Assembly (NCBI GenBank): GCA_009761415.1
Contig: QUOL01000005.1
Coordinates: forward strand, 1,364,001 to 1,428,000
Reading direction: 5' to 3'
Length of the DNA: 64,000 nt
Origin: Sarcomyxa edulis
Taxonomy: Eukaryota; Basidiomycota; Agaricomycetes; Agaricales; Mycenaceae
How positions within the stretch are numbered: the stretch's first letter is position 1; every line of letters begins with the position of its first letter. Position numbers and translations under genes: made by a program. Below the pieces are notes generated by a model that was given only the letters and a program-made list of their open reading frames with translations, was not told the origin of the DNA and did no database searches. Below, one piece after another: positions 33,573 through 46,263 of the stretch.

Positions 33573-36500
33573 ATGGCCACCTTCGTCTCTAACGCCCAAT
33601 ATTTCGCACCAGAACACGCTAATTCGACCTTGCGAAACCACCGTCAACAAATCCATCAGGCGCACGGTGACACTAACCCCCCCGTCAAAACTGAGGCTTC
33701 TGCTTCTCCCGATTTACCCCCGGCCAGTCCCAGTACTACCGCTTCAAATACTTCTTTGCAGCAGTTCCAGTTCCAGTTCCACTCTCAGCCACCACCTGTA
33801 TTTCGCAGCTCGTCTCATTCATCCCGTAACCCTTCGGAGCCGCCTATTCCTAATAATCTTGGTTTTATCGTACAACCGCCACCACCTTCTATCTATCGGT
33901 TTGGTGCTGACGCCTCCACAGCTCAGTACAAGCTTATGTCTAACAACAATACCCCTAATTCACAATCCTGGTCCTCTGCCAGTGATACTAGTAACGGTCA
34001 TAACGCTGCCAATCAGGGCAATAACAAATTTGACTTGGCCTCCATTCAACATACCATGTCCTTTGCGGACGAATATGACGAGGTCTCCGAACTCATGGAT
34101 GTCGGTGCCTCTGGCCTCGCTATGCTTTCGGGACCAGGCGTCAGTGTTGGCCAAGGAGGTAGCTCCTCGGAAAAGACCATACGGCGTAGGAGCAGCAAAG
34201 GTGAGGTCCTGGCCTCTCCCCATTCGTCTCGTCGAGGCACGCAGAGCCAGCAGGTCGTCAGCAATGACCGAGGCTACGTATCGCCACTCGCTGCTGGCTA
34301 TTCGACCCAATGGCGATACTCGGTACGATCCCTTTGCTGACTTGGTAATTTTGCCAAACAGCCTGCGACCAATGCCGCAAATCAAAATGCAAGTGTGAAC
34401 GTCCTGCACCGGAGGAGCCCTGCAGAAGTTGCGTTATGCTTGGAACTCGTGAGTGCCTTGTCTCACTTCATTTTCCCTTTCTTTCTCGTTATATTCCATA
34501 TCAATTTTTTCTTTGTCTGTGCCACTTGGTTCCTTTTCATTTCCTATGGTTATCGTGCATGATCCTCGATGTCTTGGGTGATAATCGTGCATCACTCATA
34601 CACGTTGGACGAATGTCGCTTTATCATTTATTTCCGTCTTTACCTCCACAACTTTCCCACCGCTTGTACGTTCACATCACTTTTTTTAAAAACACCGACT
34701 TCCTGGCCTCCGTTCTTCGAATCCCACCCAACCTTATTCTTATTCTAATTGCTTATTCATCCAACTCACCCTGATTATTCGACCGTCCTACGGTTGGGTC
34801 TCGATCGCTTCTGCGCTTCGTTTGGTGATATTCAATCGGCTTCTCTTTCTTCTTCCCATTTCCCCGGCTTTCATTCCATCATTTCCCAAACCTTCGCTCG
34901 CGTGCTCCACTGGTCTTCGCTCGCGTGTCCATCTTCGCCTTATTCCGTCTCCTATCCGAGTCTCCCGTCTATTCCCCCTCTCCGTGTATTGTTCCTGCCC
35001 ATTCACTGATTCAAAACATGATTCCCATCTTCACTGGATCCTGTCCATTTCTTTCCTATTTAATTCATTTTTTTGATCTTTCCATGTACTTCCCTGATGG
35101 TTCTATATATCTCTTCTTTGCATGACATCCCCATCCTCTTTTCCTTCCACTTTCGACTTTCCTGTTTTGTTCCTTTCCCCCCTCTCACGTGTCACTGATC
35201 TTGTCTACGTACATAGCATGCACATTCCTAGGACCTTCACGCAAGCGGGGACCTCCAAAAGGCTATATCGACGCAATTGAAGCACGTCTGCATCAAACAG
35301 AGGCCCTTCTAGGCATCATGATTGCCGCCAGCGACGATAGGGCTCAGACCCTTTTACGAGACATTGCAAAGGTGAGTTGAACGCGAGGTTACAAAAATAG
35401 CCTATTCCATACGCGTGTAGCGTCTTTTTCCCTCTCGTTCCTTTTTTATCCCCTTCTTCCTTCACTTTTCCCTTCTGGTGTCTTGCCTCACCTATCCCTC
35501 GCGGCCGCCGTCTTGTACCGGTGATATGCTACCTCTCCCGCTAGATGCGGAGTTATTTTGTCTTTTTTTTCGCGATATTCTCGTGTCTTGTCTTCCGCGG
35601 AACGTGTGCGGGACAAGGCTCTCCAATCTGGGGTTTACTTCTATCTGCCCTGCTGCATTCCTTTTGTCTCCTTTCGAAGCAGCCGTAAGGCCGACATGCC
35701 GATTTTCAAGTCTTGCGGGTCTTGAGCTTGTATGGTGCCTTTTCTGTATAGAGAGCATCTCAGCCTTTCGGCGTTATCACTCGTGATCCTTTCGGGATAG
35801 AAAGGCGAGATAACAGGCGTGGTCTGATTCGATGTCCTATCAGAATTGCAACCCTTCATGCATCGTCGTTTTATTCGTCTTATTTTTATCAGAGTTCATC
35901 CCAAGATTCAATACTGAAGCGTGATTGCGTTTTAGGACCCACTAGCAAAAGAGATCATTAATCGCGTTGACAATTCTCCGTATGGTGCCAAAGGGCGTAA
36001 ACGGGGCGACAGTAACAGCGGGAGTAAAACGCGGTCTGGCCATGCTGCCTCTGGCTCCGAGTCATCTCCGACTGGCCACAAAGCGGAATCGGAGCATGTA
36101 GACTTACAGTCGACACAGTATGTCCTTGGTGCATTTATCGTCTGGTCAAGTCTCCTAATATATTCTATTTTTGATCCAGTCCGTCCAATGAATGGCAAGA
36201 CCGTGTCGTCTCTATGCTACACAATAGTTCTAATTCTCGTGGGCATCGCGACGACCCGCACTACCCAACGCCACATCCTCCTCGTCACCCATCCCGCCCT
36301 CAGCCTTACCCTTCTGCCTTCAATAGCCGATCCACTGTGCCTACTGTACGTACCACGATTAGAGCCCCAGGTCCTGAGCAAGGCGTCGATGGTGGCTTTT
36401 CACCGAGGAGACAACGGCGCCGCGTTGACGAATTTAACTATGGCGACGAATACGATTATCCGCAGTCTGCTCATCGCACCACCTCCGAATCTCCTCGACA

Positions 36501-39435
36501 TACGCAGAGCCCAGTCTATCCGCCAAGAATCGCGATAGGGTCTACTTCTCTCGCCAGATCCTTGAGTCCCCTGAATTCCAACTTCCCGATGAATAACGGA
36601 CGCGAACGAAGCCGACGGAGAAGCACGAGTTCGCTAGATTCGGGCACATCAGGCTCGGACGATGAACTGACCGGTGCTGTTGGGCAGTTGAGTCTTAATG
36701 AAGATGAGCAGGTCAGGTATCATGGTAAAGCGAGTGGACTGCATCTACTCGGGCTAAAGGAGCGAGTCGATGGAAGGAATGAGGGCGGTATTTGGTCCGT
36801 CGCAATCCTTCAAACATTTATACCGTTATCATCTAATTCTTCTTCATCTAGGCGGTTCCCGAAAGCAAGGGTATGGCCTGCCCTACCTTCGAACGCACAA
36901 AGTAGCCGCCCTGCTGCCGACGACGACGAACTCGCTTCACAACTTCCGGAACCTGCACTGCAAGAGCATCTCTTAGAACTTTATTTCACGTATGTGCATC
37001 CATCGTTCCCCGTCGTACACAAACGGGCGTTCTTTGAGGTGTACAAGGCCGGGTGAGCATCAAGGCATTTCTCATTACGTGGACAAGTAATACTGACTTT
37101 CAAGCTCTAGACGTGGCGGAACCGATTCACCTCATTCACCTGGAACGGATGCTTCCTCCAACGCTTCGTCATCCCCATTCAATCGTCGTCGCCGACGTAT
37201 ACCAACGCTACTGTTGTTTGCCATGCTAGCTATTGCTGCTAGGTATTCTGACGATACTGCTCCCCCACCATCAGAGCCTTCCACGATGTGGCCCGCCGGT
37301 GATAACTACCTCAACAAAGCCAAAATTATTCTCGACGGCTCATACGCTAGCTCTCGTCCTTCAACATGTCAAGCCCTGCTCCTTATGGGATACCGGGAAA
37401 TTGGAATCGGGGCAATGGCGCAAGCGTGGACATACATTGGTATGGCTATCCGTATGGCTCAGGACCTTGGTATGCACCGGAGTGCCGATGGTTGGGCTAG
37501 GGTAGGCCTCGGCGGCCGTCTGTTCAGTGAATGGGAATTGCACGAGAGGAAGAGAATATGGTATGCGTGCGTCATCATGGACAAATATGTTTCAACATAT
37601 ATCGGTGAGTCTCCATTTGATTCCCTTATACATTCCTCGGCTAATGTTGATCGTAATGGCCAGGTCGGCCACTATCCATTTTTGATAGGGACTTCGACAC
37701 ACCCTTGCCGAGTGAAGATGATGTATGTCTTCTACTTCTGTTCTCCCAGCTATTCATTTTGACTTCGTCTTCTATTAGCCCGAGGAGATGGAAGAGTTCA
37801 AACGTATCCCTTTAGAATCCATCGATGCAAACCATTGGGTACCAAAGCCACCTGCGGAAAACTCTTCGGCTGTTCCTGGGCGCATTATCTCCTGTTTCAA
37901 CGCATCTTCAACCTTATGTATGACATTCAACACCGTCATGTCCATCATTTTTCTGACGTCTGTGTTCACAGCTGGGATCCTGAGCATGATCGTCCAAACC
38001 ATATATGCCGTGCACCCAGTATCGAGCCGCCATGCCGAATCACTGTACCTCGAAGGTCTATTAGATAAATGGTACCTCGAGCTGCCGGACCATCTGCGGC
38101 ATGAACCTGGTTCCATGAAGGCGCCTATTGCTTTGCCACAGGTGTTGGTTCTTCATATGCAGTATTGGTGCGCAGTCTTATTGCTGCATCGGCCATTGTT
38201 AGTCGTCCTTCTTTTCTCTCCCCTCGACGGCCTCCGGTATTGATTCCTTCTTATAGCATCCGACACCCGAAACATAGGTCGTGAGTTTTACATCACGTTT
38301 TTGGTCTCATGCCTTCGTAGCTGACTTCATATTCAGATCTTCTGGCAATTCAGAAGATGGAGAACTCCGCGCTATTGCAGAGAAGAGCTACGAATACTGT
38401 GCGGGCGCCGCGAACCATATAACATCTATCCGTGAGTCCTGTTCATCGACGACTGCGTCCATTAATGAGCTAATTGTATGGATTTTGTTAGTGGGCGTCT
38501 ATTCGGAAGAATATTGCATGGACCGCTCTTCGGTATTTTTATGTTACTATATTTTCACCGCTAGCATCATGCATGTCACTACCTGTAAGTTTGCCTGCCT
38601 TTATCGAGCAGTATCCGTGTTAACACCCTTGACTCCGATTAGTGACCGCCTATCCCACCGACCCGCAGGCTCGACTGGGCCTTGCGAAATGTATGGACGC
38701 TCTCCAGAAGATGGAAGTAGTGTGGCCAAGTGCAGGACGTGCCCTGGAGCTTCTTCGTGGCGCCAAGGTCAACTTGGAGGAGGCCGAACTCGTCAAGTTA
38801 GCTAATCATCCTGATCGACACAAACGGTCTGCCGAGGACATCCTCGACGACTCCTTTCAGCGCAACCATCTGTCGAATAACGCCAACCCTGATTATCTCA
38901 GTTTGCGGACACACAGTTACGGCGGCGCTCCGAACAACTATCACGCTGTCTACTCGGATAATGGTTCGATGCAGCAGCAGCAGCAGCCACCCGCAGCGTC
39001 CCCATCGTCCAACCCGAACGCGCCCTACTTCCCTAATGGCTACGATCGTTGGCCTTCAGATAATGCAAACGCTCTTTCGTACCCTACTACATTGTCGACG
39101 TCTGTGCTTCCCCAGCTTTATAGCACCGGTATTGTCGATGAACGCCCCTCTCACGTCAGCAGTCACAATAGACTGCAATCAACTACAGATCAGCACGGTC
39201 ACCCTCATCGCTACCCTCAGTACTGGAATGATTATTCTACATTCCCGCAGCTAGGGACAGCATACGGTGCCATCAACGACCAGATCCCCATGCCACAACA
39301 GCAGCATTCTTCCTCGTCACAGATCTACCTGCCTGAGCAATACAATATATACAGTATGTCTCTTCTCTAGCATGATTGCATAGTCATCGACTGACCAACT
39401 TTATTTTAGATAATCATCCGTCATCGAATTCATGA
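33573..39435 (+). CDS. Zn(II)2Cys6 fungal transcription factor
   Basis: Multi-exon gene of roughly 1000 residues. A Ser/Pro/Gln-rich N-terminus (exon 33573-34200) leads into the zinc cluster ACDQCRKSKCKC ... CRSC ... PCTFLGPSRKRGPPKGYI, encoded by exons 34362-34448 and 35217-35371. Exon 4 starts at 35936. A basic/Ser-rich linker follows, then the fungal-specific transcription factor domain (about 36680-38750): QLSLNEDEQVRYHGKASGLHLL, LFFTYVHPSFPVVHKR-like text, FAMLAIAARYSDD, WTYIGMAIRMAQDLGMHRSADGW and ERKRIWYACVIMDKY. The C-terminus is Gln/Ser/Tyr-rich, and a last short exon ends at 39435. The layout resembles XlnR-type or other long zinc-cluster activators; the target genes are unknown. 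It should act as a nuclear DNA-binding regulator. Introns 2 and 3 are 768 and 564 bp, about ten times the usual size here. Confidence 0.88.
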
Positions 39436-40404
39436 CCCCACTGTCGTTAATCTTTGCTTCTCTATCTCATGTCTTCTGATCTTTCAGTTATCACTCGCAT
39501 CTATATTGTAGCAGATTTCAATTGCACGTAGGTACATAATTTACTGCTTCATTCGCTATCGTTGGACTTTGTTGTTGTATCATTGTAGCTTTTATACTTC
39601 CCCCCATCACAATAGCATCAACTGCTATCCCCCCTTTTATATCAATAACACGGATGTGGTTCGCGCTTTCTATCACAGTCTATGCTCGTTCCCGTGTCGT
39701 CAGCATTGAGTATATCGGATAAAGGGATACGGAAGGTTCTAAATATACATGGACCCACACTGCCGATGTCCCCTGCATTCAACAGCACCAAACTCAATAG
39801 ACGTCTTTGCTAGGAAAAACATTCTCCATTACGACCCGCCGGTTGCTCACCGGTGGGGATGTTCGCATGAACCAAAATGAAGTCTAATGAACTGCTTGAA
39901 AGTTGAGGCGCCGGAATGATAGAGAATTTTTAGAGTTGCCGATACCTGCTGTAGCCTTCTGTGCGCAAACTGTGATTCACTCAGGTAGATTCAAACTTTC
40001 ATGAGCATTAGCAGTAACCGAGACCAAAAGCTAGTTTCGAGAGAACGGAGGGAGTCAACGGTAGGGTTCATGCCGCAGCAGCTACAATACTTTGCCATGT
40101 AATGTCCAGACTTTGCCTTTTAAGGTATTAATTCATCAAGCCTCTAGAGTGAACTCGTGACCTAGTATCAAGTTCAAGGCGCATCGTTCTCCTTCATAGA
40201 GCTCGATAATGTAGCGTGCTTGCGGATTGCCAGACAAGCAATTGGGAAGAGCTGCATTATGAGGACAGATGAGTACAAGATGAGCTTCGTCAGAGAGCTG
40301 AGCGCTGGGCGAGCGATGGGAATTGCCGTGATTGATTCCCACGCTTTTAGCCCGAGAATAAATCACCGCCTACCAACTTGTCCCTCTATGGACGGTATTT
40401 CAAC
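39436..40404. other. Intergenic region
   Basis: Between the transcription factor and the Ldb17-like gene. No gene was recognised; it is presumably a 3' UTR plus the promoter of the next gene. Confidence 0.4.
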
Positions 40405-42729
40405 ATGACAAGCCACGATCACCTCGTTATGCCAGCAATTGCTATGGAGGACGACCTCGGAATCGTATATCTAGTCGAGACCGCTCAGCAATTTTGGTCT
40501 GGTACGTGTATACACACCCCTTATAATACCTGTCATAACTTCGAGCTAATCTATCAAAACAGAGTTGGAAGATATCTTGGACATTCCAGATGACAATTCT
40601 GCCACCCTTTCACAGCTTGATTTGACATTAAAAAGGTTCATATCTCTCTGTGCTGCATACCATGGTACGAAGCTTCAATTTCAGGTATTCCACAGCTGTA
40701 CTGATTTATCTTCCAGAACAATATCTCCAGAGTCCTTTACAGCTCGAACATGCATTCGAGTTACTGCTCAACTCGGAGCTCTTTACATTTCATTCGGAAC
40801 GGATGTGTGAGATCATCGTAGACGATCTACAAACGGTGCGTGTCGAAACTGCACTCTATATATATCACATGTATCGAGCCTCTTTCCTAGAACAGACCAC
40901 CAATCCACATTCTCAATTGATATCATATCAAGTCCTCTTGTCATACGGTCGTCGTCGTCCAGATTTCTTGCGTTCTCACAAACGCTGGCAACCTTTGATT
41001 CCCCTTCTCATGGACCACGTTCTAGTCGAAATTGACCCGGATATCGAGGACACCTACTTTGGAACCGGGACAATCGTTGGAGGTTCTAATAACAACGTGG
41101 CAGCTGTTCCAGTGCCAATCGAGGCCAAGCTGAGAAGCTTAGGAGTACGATTACTGTATGAGGTGTGTCGAGTACAAAAGCTATCGGTGCAGGATCTACG
41201 TACGTTGTTACTCTTGTTATTTCAAGCCAGGCCTTTGACCCTCTTCAAGGTGTATTTGATGATGCCTTCATCGACTTCCTGTTCGAACTGGTCGAGCAGA
41301 CCCGGAACATGCATGATGACTCGTTCAATTACTCTGTTATCAAATTGATTGTAAGGTCTGTCACTATCATATGTATCGCTAACTTACGCATCTTTGCAGG
41401 TAGCACTCAATGAACAATTCATGGTGGCGTCATTAGAAACTCCGTCGGATCCACCCATGACACCAATCACAAAAGGCCCGGAACAAGAACCTCAAGAGAA
41501 GAACAGAGTGTTGCGTGTGCTGATGCGTCGACTGGGATCTAGCAAAACCTTCGGTGAAAATATGATCTTCATGTTGAATCGTGCTCGTGAGTATTGCCTT
41601 ATCCGAGGATCAATTCGTACTGATTAGCCACCAAGATCGCACGCCAGACGACCTTTGCATGCAGCTGTTGGTCTTGAAGATTCTGTATTTGCTCTTCACC
41701 ACGAAAGGCACCTCGGAATACTTTTACACCAATGACCTTTGCGTTCTTGTCGATGTCTTTCTACGTGAATTGGTCGATCTCGATGAGGACAGTGACTCAG
41801 TATGTATCCAAATTCATCCTACTATCTATCTTTGCTCACGGGCGTCTTTCTAGTTGAGACACACGTATCTCCGGGTCCTTCACCCCCTTCTTACTAAGAC
41901 GCAACTGCGAGATATGCCGTACAAACGACCCCAGATTGTTTACACATTGGAATCGCTAGTGAGGAACCCTCGTATACGGGACATCAACCCCACCACGAAG
42001 CGCCTAGTCGATCGTTGCCTAAGTGGTGACTGGTGTGTACAATTCCGCAAGGCCAACAAGGATTTGGACACAGAAAGCGATAGGGACTCGTATGCAGGCG
42101 GTACAGGCGGCGTACGTTTTGCATCGCCGAGCCCGATGTCAATGACGCATGTCATCGAGACACCTACCGGCCCGACTAATGGCCTCAAAACTAAATCTCC
42201 GAGCTCTAAGACGCTTAAACCGAGCAAGAGCGTCGAGCATCTGAAGTCTCATAAAAGTCCGCCAACGTCACCTCATCTGGACGGCCTTCGGCGATCTAGC
42301 AATGCGAGTGCGACCTCGAGCGCTCTCAGTCTTGACGGCATCGCATCTGCTACTCCTCCTACTCCTGGCCCTCCCCCGATACCTCATCCGAGACGGAAAG
42401 GCACATCCAGCTCTGCGCACATAGATGGTGTTTTTTCAGATCGAGAACGAGAACGAGAACGGAGTAATTCGAGTCACCACCACCATCCACATCCGCACCC
42501 GCAGAGCGATCTTGGTGTGTATCATCACTATCACGCGTCCGGAACTGCCAGTGTCACTAGTCTCAGTCTTATCTCTCCTCCTGCGGCGTCGGCGTCGGCA
42601 CAAAATTCTCATCGCAGGACGGCACCGGCACCGCCAAAACGTCGGAAGCCGCCCGCCATTCCAGTCAATGCCAATGGTGTCACGATTACTGCGATCAAGT
42701 CGTCCGCGACTTCTAATCCGCTGAAATAG
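40405..42729 (+). CDS. Ldb17/Dip1/SPIN90-type actin regulator
   Basis: Multi-exon gene encoding the SPIN90/Ldb17 leucine-rich domain. Landmarks are [52 protein letters not shown]-like [98 protein letters not shown] and [11 protein letters not shown]. The C-terminal 250 residues are Ser/Pro/His-rich with PxxP-type stretches, as expected for SH3 partners. Yeast Ldb17 works at endocytic sites, and fission yeast Dip1 activates Arp2/3 without WASP to seed the first filaments. I set the start at 40405; in-frame ATGs at 40378 and 40444 are alternatives, and the conserved part begins just after the last. Confidence 0.87.
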
Positions 42730-43605
42730 ACCCGGCTCCCTGATACCCCTCACATAGATACATCCTTGCATCTCTTCCAGACGATCCTCGGAATTTCTTG
42801 CCCTCTATGTATCTATATATATCCCCAACCTTCTCATCTTTGGTCTTTCTTTCAATCCATTACAGTCTCTTTTTGCGTCCGTCTCGACATTGCATATAAT
42901 GTACTAATACATCACACTCTCACCCTCCATCGCACCCTATCACATACACATCATATACATCATCTTGCATTGGCTTTCCAATACTCTACGTAGTAAGTGC
43001 CACTGCCCGAAATCGTCTACAAGAAACTTATTGACTCCGAATGCTCCAGCAGATGTCTAATATCTTATTCATGATTGAGTTACAATCAGCTGCCGTGTTA
43101 TTGAGTCACTGTGCCGTTGTGCTCGAACGTTGAAGTCATAGTGTGAGTCTCGGCATCCATATATGTAACCAATCTTACCGTCTGGACCTCTATAAGGATC
43201 ACGGGATCGTAGCTCGGTCAGATTCTCTGCATCGCTAACGCCATTCGGCATGCGTATAGAACGACCTGCCATCGAATATTGAAATGACAATTGACAAGTC
43301 ATTCTACTTCCCTTTTTTCGACCATGCCGGAACTCTAAAGGACAGATGGCACGTCGATTATTGTCGTTTAGTGGGAATCGCAGGGCGTCTAGGCGGTTAA
43401 GTCCACTCTCTCCGTGGCCACCGCCATAATCGATCTGTCTATGAGGACAGCTTCATTCCCGGTACAGGGCAGCGCCCACCGTCATCATGTATTGCCTTCC
43501 TCTCACGCCCAGCCGATTCTCCAGGAACAGGAACAACCTCAAAGGTATAAGAGCACCATTCCTCGGTGTAAAGCCTTCGCTGTGCATTGTACTGCTTCCC
43601 TTACC
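42730..43605. other. Intergenic region
   Basis: Pyrimidine-rich 3' flank of the Ldb17-like gene, then the promoter of the phosphatase-like gene. A frame in phase with the phosphatase opens at 43414, so part of this stretch could be translated if the upstream ATG is used. Confidence 0.4.
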
Positions 43606-45215
43606 ATGGTCAATATCACCGGAGGACTTCTAGGCGTCGTATTACTCGTGCGTCACGGCGACAGACTCGAATTTTTCCAGGACCCTGTGACTTATGACCC
43701 GTCCGAGACGTCTTTGACGCCACTCGGGACGGTGAGTAGTCAAAAATCACATCCATATATATATTCACTGATGAAGTGATTTCAGGTCCAAGAATTCCAG
43801 CTTGGCTCATTTCTGAGGTCGAGATACTTGGTCTCGACTTCGCCTTCCCATATCACTGGAATCAGCGAACCCCTTGCAAACATAGATCAGTTGATCTTCA
43901 GGGCTGATGCTGCTGGTGAAGGGGACGTCATTTTGCAATCCGTTGGAGGCCTACTTCAAGGCCTTTACCCGGCCACGACAGACTACAACATCACTCTGGC
44001 CAACGGTACAACAGTGATAGGAGCTCTCGGTGGCTACCAATATGTCCCAGGTAAATTCAATCGTCCCGGAAAGACTCTGGTTCGTTGTTAATCTACTTTA
44101 GTCGAATCTGTCGAGCCCAACGAGGACATCTCTCTTAATAGTTTTACGTCGTGCCCGGTAAGTCAACGCCCTTCTTCGCGATGTACCTACAGTTTTATCA
44201 TAGTTCTCTCTCTGTAGAATTTCGATCAGCACATCCAGGACTTCTACAACTCGAGTCTGTTTTTACAAAAAGCTCAGGAAGCTGCACCGTTTCTGGAGCA
44301 GTTGCAGCCATTCTTGGGCGGACGCAGCATTGACTTTACTAACATGGTGAGTGTTGTTCTGTTTTCATCGAAGACGTACATCGAATTGACGTATACTTGT
44401 AGTTCAATGTACGTGTCGGCGTTCCCAGAGGTTTAGAGCCAACGCACGACTGACCTTGACGATCACCAACAGATCTTCGACTTCGTCAACGTGCAGATGA
44501 TCCATAACCAAACGTTCCTCCAGAGCCTGCCACCCACATTTGCTGCTCAGGCGTATGATCTTGCCAATTTCCACGAGAATGGGGTGTTCACGGACACTAC
44601 TATCAACGGAATCGGAAATGGTCAGTCCATATGTATCACGTCAGACTATCGTTCCGCCTACTGACCTGAGTGGCTCCGGTGATTGAATAGTTGCTATCAA
44701 CACAATCCTTCCGTCTATCTTTTCTTCGTTGACGCGAATGGCTGATCCTACGGACCCACTCAAACTAGCCTTGAACGAAATCAGTTACAAGCCGTTTATC
44801 AGTCTATTCAATATCACACAGGCTACCACCGTTCACCCTGAAATAGCTGGAATTGGTGCGTTTTCGGAATCTTGGTGAAATTATTGAGACTCCTGATCGC
44901 TTATTTTCTGTACTAGTGAACTATGCTTCTGCCGTAGCTTTAGAACTTCGTCAGGACCTTCCAGGAGCTCCTACTGTCAGTATGAAGTTCAAGAACGGAA
45001 CCGATGCCGATTTCATCGATCTGCCCATGTTCGGAAACGAAAGTGCTATTCTCCTTTCTGATTTCATTAGATTGTTATCGGTAGGACATATCGTTTCGTC
45101 TACAAAAATTCTTCACTAATTATCTTTCCAGCCCGCTGCTATCAACAACACCGCTCAATGGTGTCAAGCATGTGCTCAAAACTCGCTCCGTGGATGTGCT
45201 GGTTGTACTGTCTAG
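43606..45215 (+). CDS. Histidine acid phosphatase-like protein (phosphoglycerate-mutase fold)
   Basis: Multi-exon gene. The start at 43606 gives MVNITGGLLGVVLLVRHGDR, placing the RHGxR phosphohistidine motif about 20 residues in. Other histidine-acid-phosphatase landmarks are SETSLTPLG, LGSFLRSRYL, RADAAGEG, LGGYQYVP, FGGRSIDFTNMFNIFDFVN-like text and LANFHENGVF. Later exons read YASAVALELRQDL and TDADFIDLPMFG, and the protein ends in a Cys-rich tail (WCQACAQNSLRGCAGC) at a TAG. There are many NxT/NxS sites (NIT, NGT, NNT), which suggests passage through the secretory route, although no clear signal peptide is seen from this start. I do not find an obvious HD motif, the usual proton-donor pair of clade-2 enzymes, so activity is uncertain. 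Confidence 0.75.
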
Positions 45216-46263
45216 GAAGTCAGAATCATACGTACAGACCTTCGTCACACTCGTATGCATGTTCCAGAGCCCTGTCACCAATGTAAAACAATATCTCCAA
45301 GTGCGCCACACTATGATCTCCAGACAGGTGTCACGTACAGAACATAGCAACGCTGGGGAAAAGCAAAGGGTTCCTCATGATTGCTTTATATCACTCGGCC
45401 GAGCTCGAAATTCATACCGGTCGTGGTAAGCTAACTGTGCAAGTAGTACTAGTGGCCATGCATGTGAGGACATGAGCATCGCTAAATAAGGTTTAGGAAA
45501 GACCCGGAGCTGTCCGAGCCTCAAATCGCTTTCAGTTTTGGAAGCCACTTTCAGTCTTCACCGTAACTGCTACCAGGGGTCTACTCTTTATATCGACTGT
45601 CCTGAACTTTCGACGCTTCAAGCTCTTCAAAGTTCAAATTGCAGATTCAGCTGTGGACCCTCCTTGCAACCTTGTCACGTGGAAGGAGGGAACCTTTCAG
45701 GGACGTCACGGTGTCATCTTCTGAATGTGTGCTCTGCATGGATCATGATTTCAATGTGTCTCAGTGAAGGTAATGTTGAACATCCTCAGGCGGAGGGTCC
45801 CGGTCATTCCTAGGGCGCTCATTTGTGGCTGTGGTCAACTGGCACTTGGTCCAGTTTACAACTGAATCACGCATTGACGTATCAAGCTTGTACTCAACCA
45901 TGTTCGAGCTCGACCCAGTTCCAAAGGCTCTTCAGGATCGGTCACTATTCTCATTCCACACAATCCACGAGCAATCCTTGTGGCATCAATCGAAATACCT
46001 AGACGACATCTACAAACCACGAGAAACCCTGCTTTCCAGGTGATGTCGCTGAGTATCGTTAGACATATACGACCCGTAGCCATCGTTCAATTACGTTGTG
46101 CTTACGTTGGTCTTTTCTCTTCTGACCCTTATTCGCCAATTTTCTGCGCTATTTTTACCGTCTCAGTTCGTGTGATAGTCGGCTATCATCCCGCGGGGTG
46201 CTCTGGAATACTCATAAGGATCCCAGAGTGATTTCCTTCTCACTTCCACACGCCCGGTCCTTC
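45216..46263. other. Intergenic region upstream of P450-2
   Basis: No gene was recognised. A Cys/Ser-rich frame at 45538-45813 lacks splice or family support. The proximal part presumably holds the P450-2 promoter. Confidence 0.35.
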
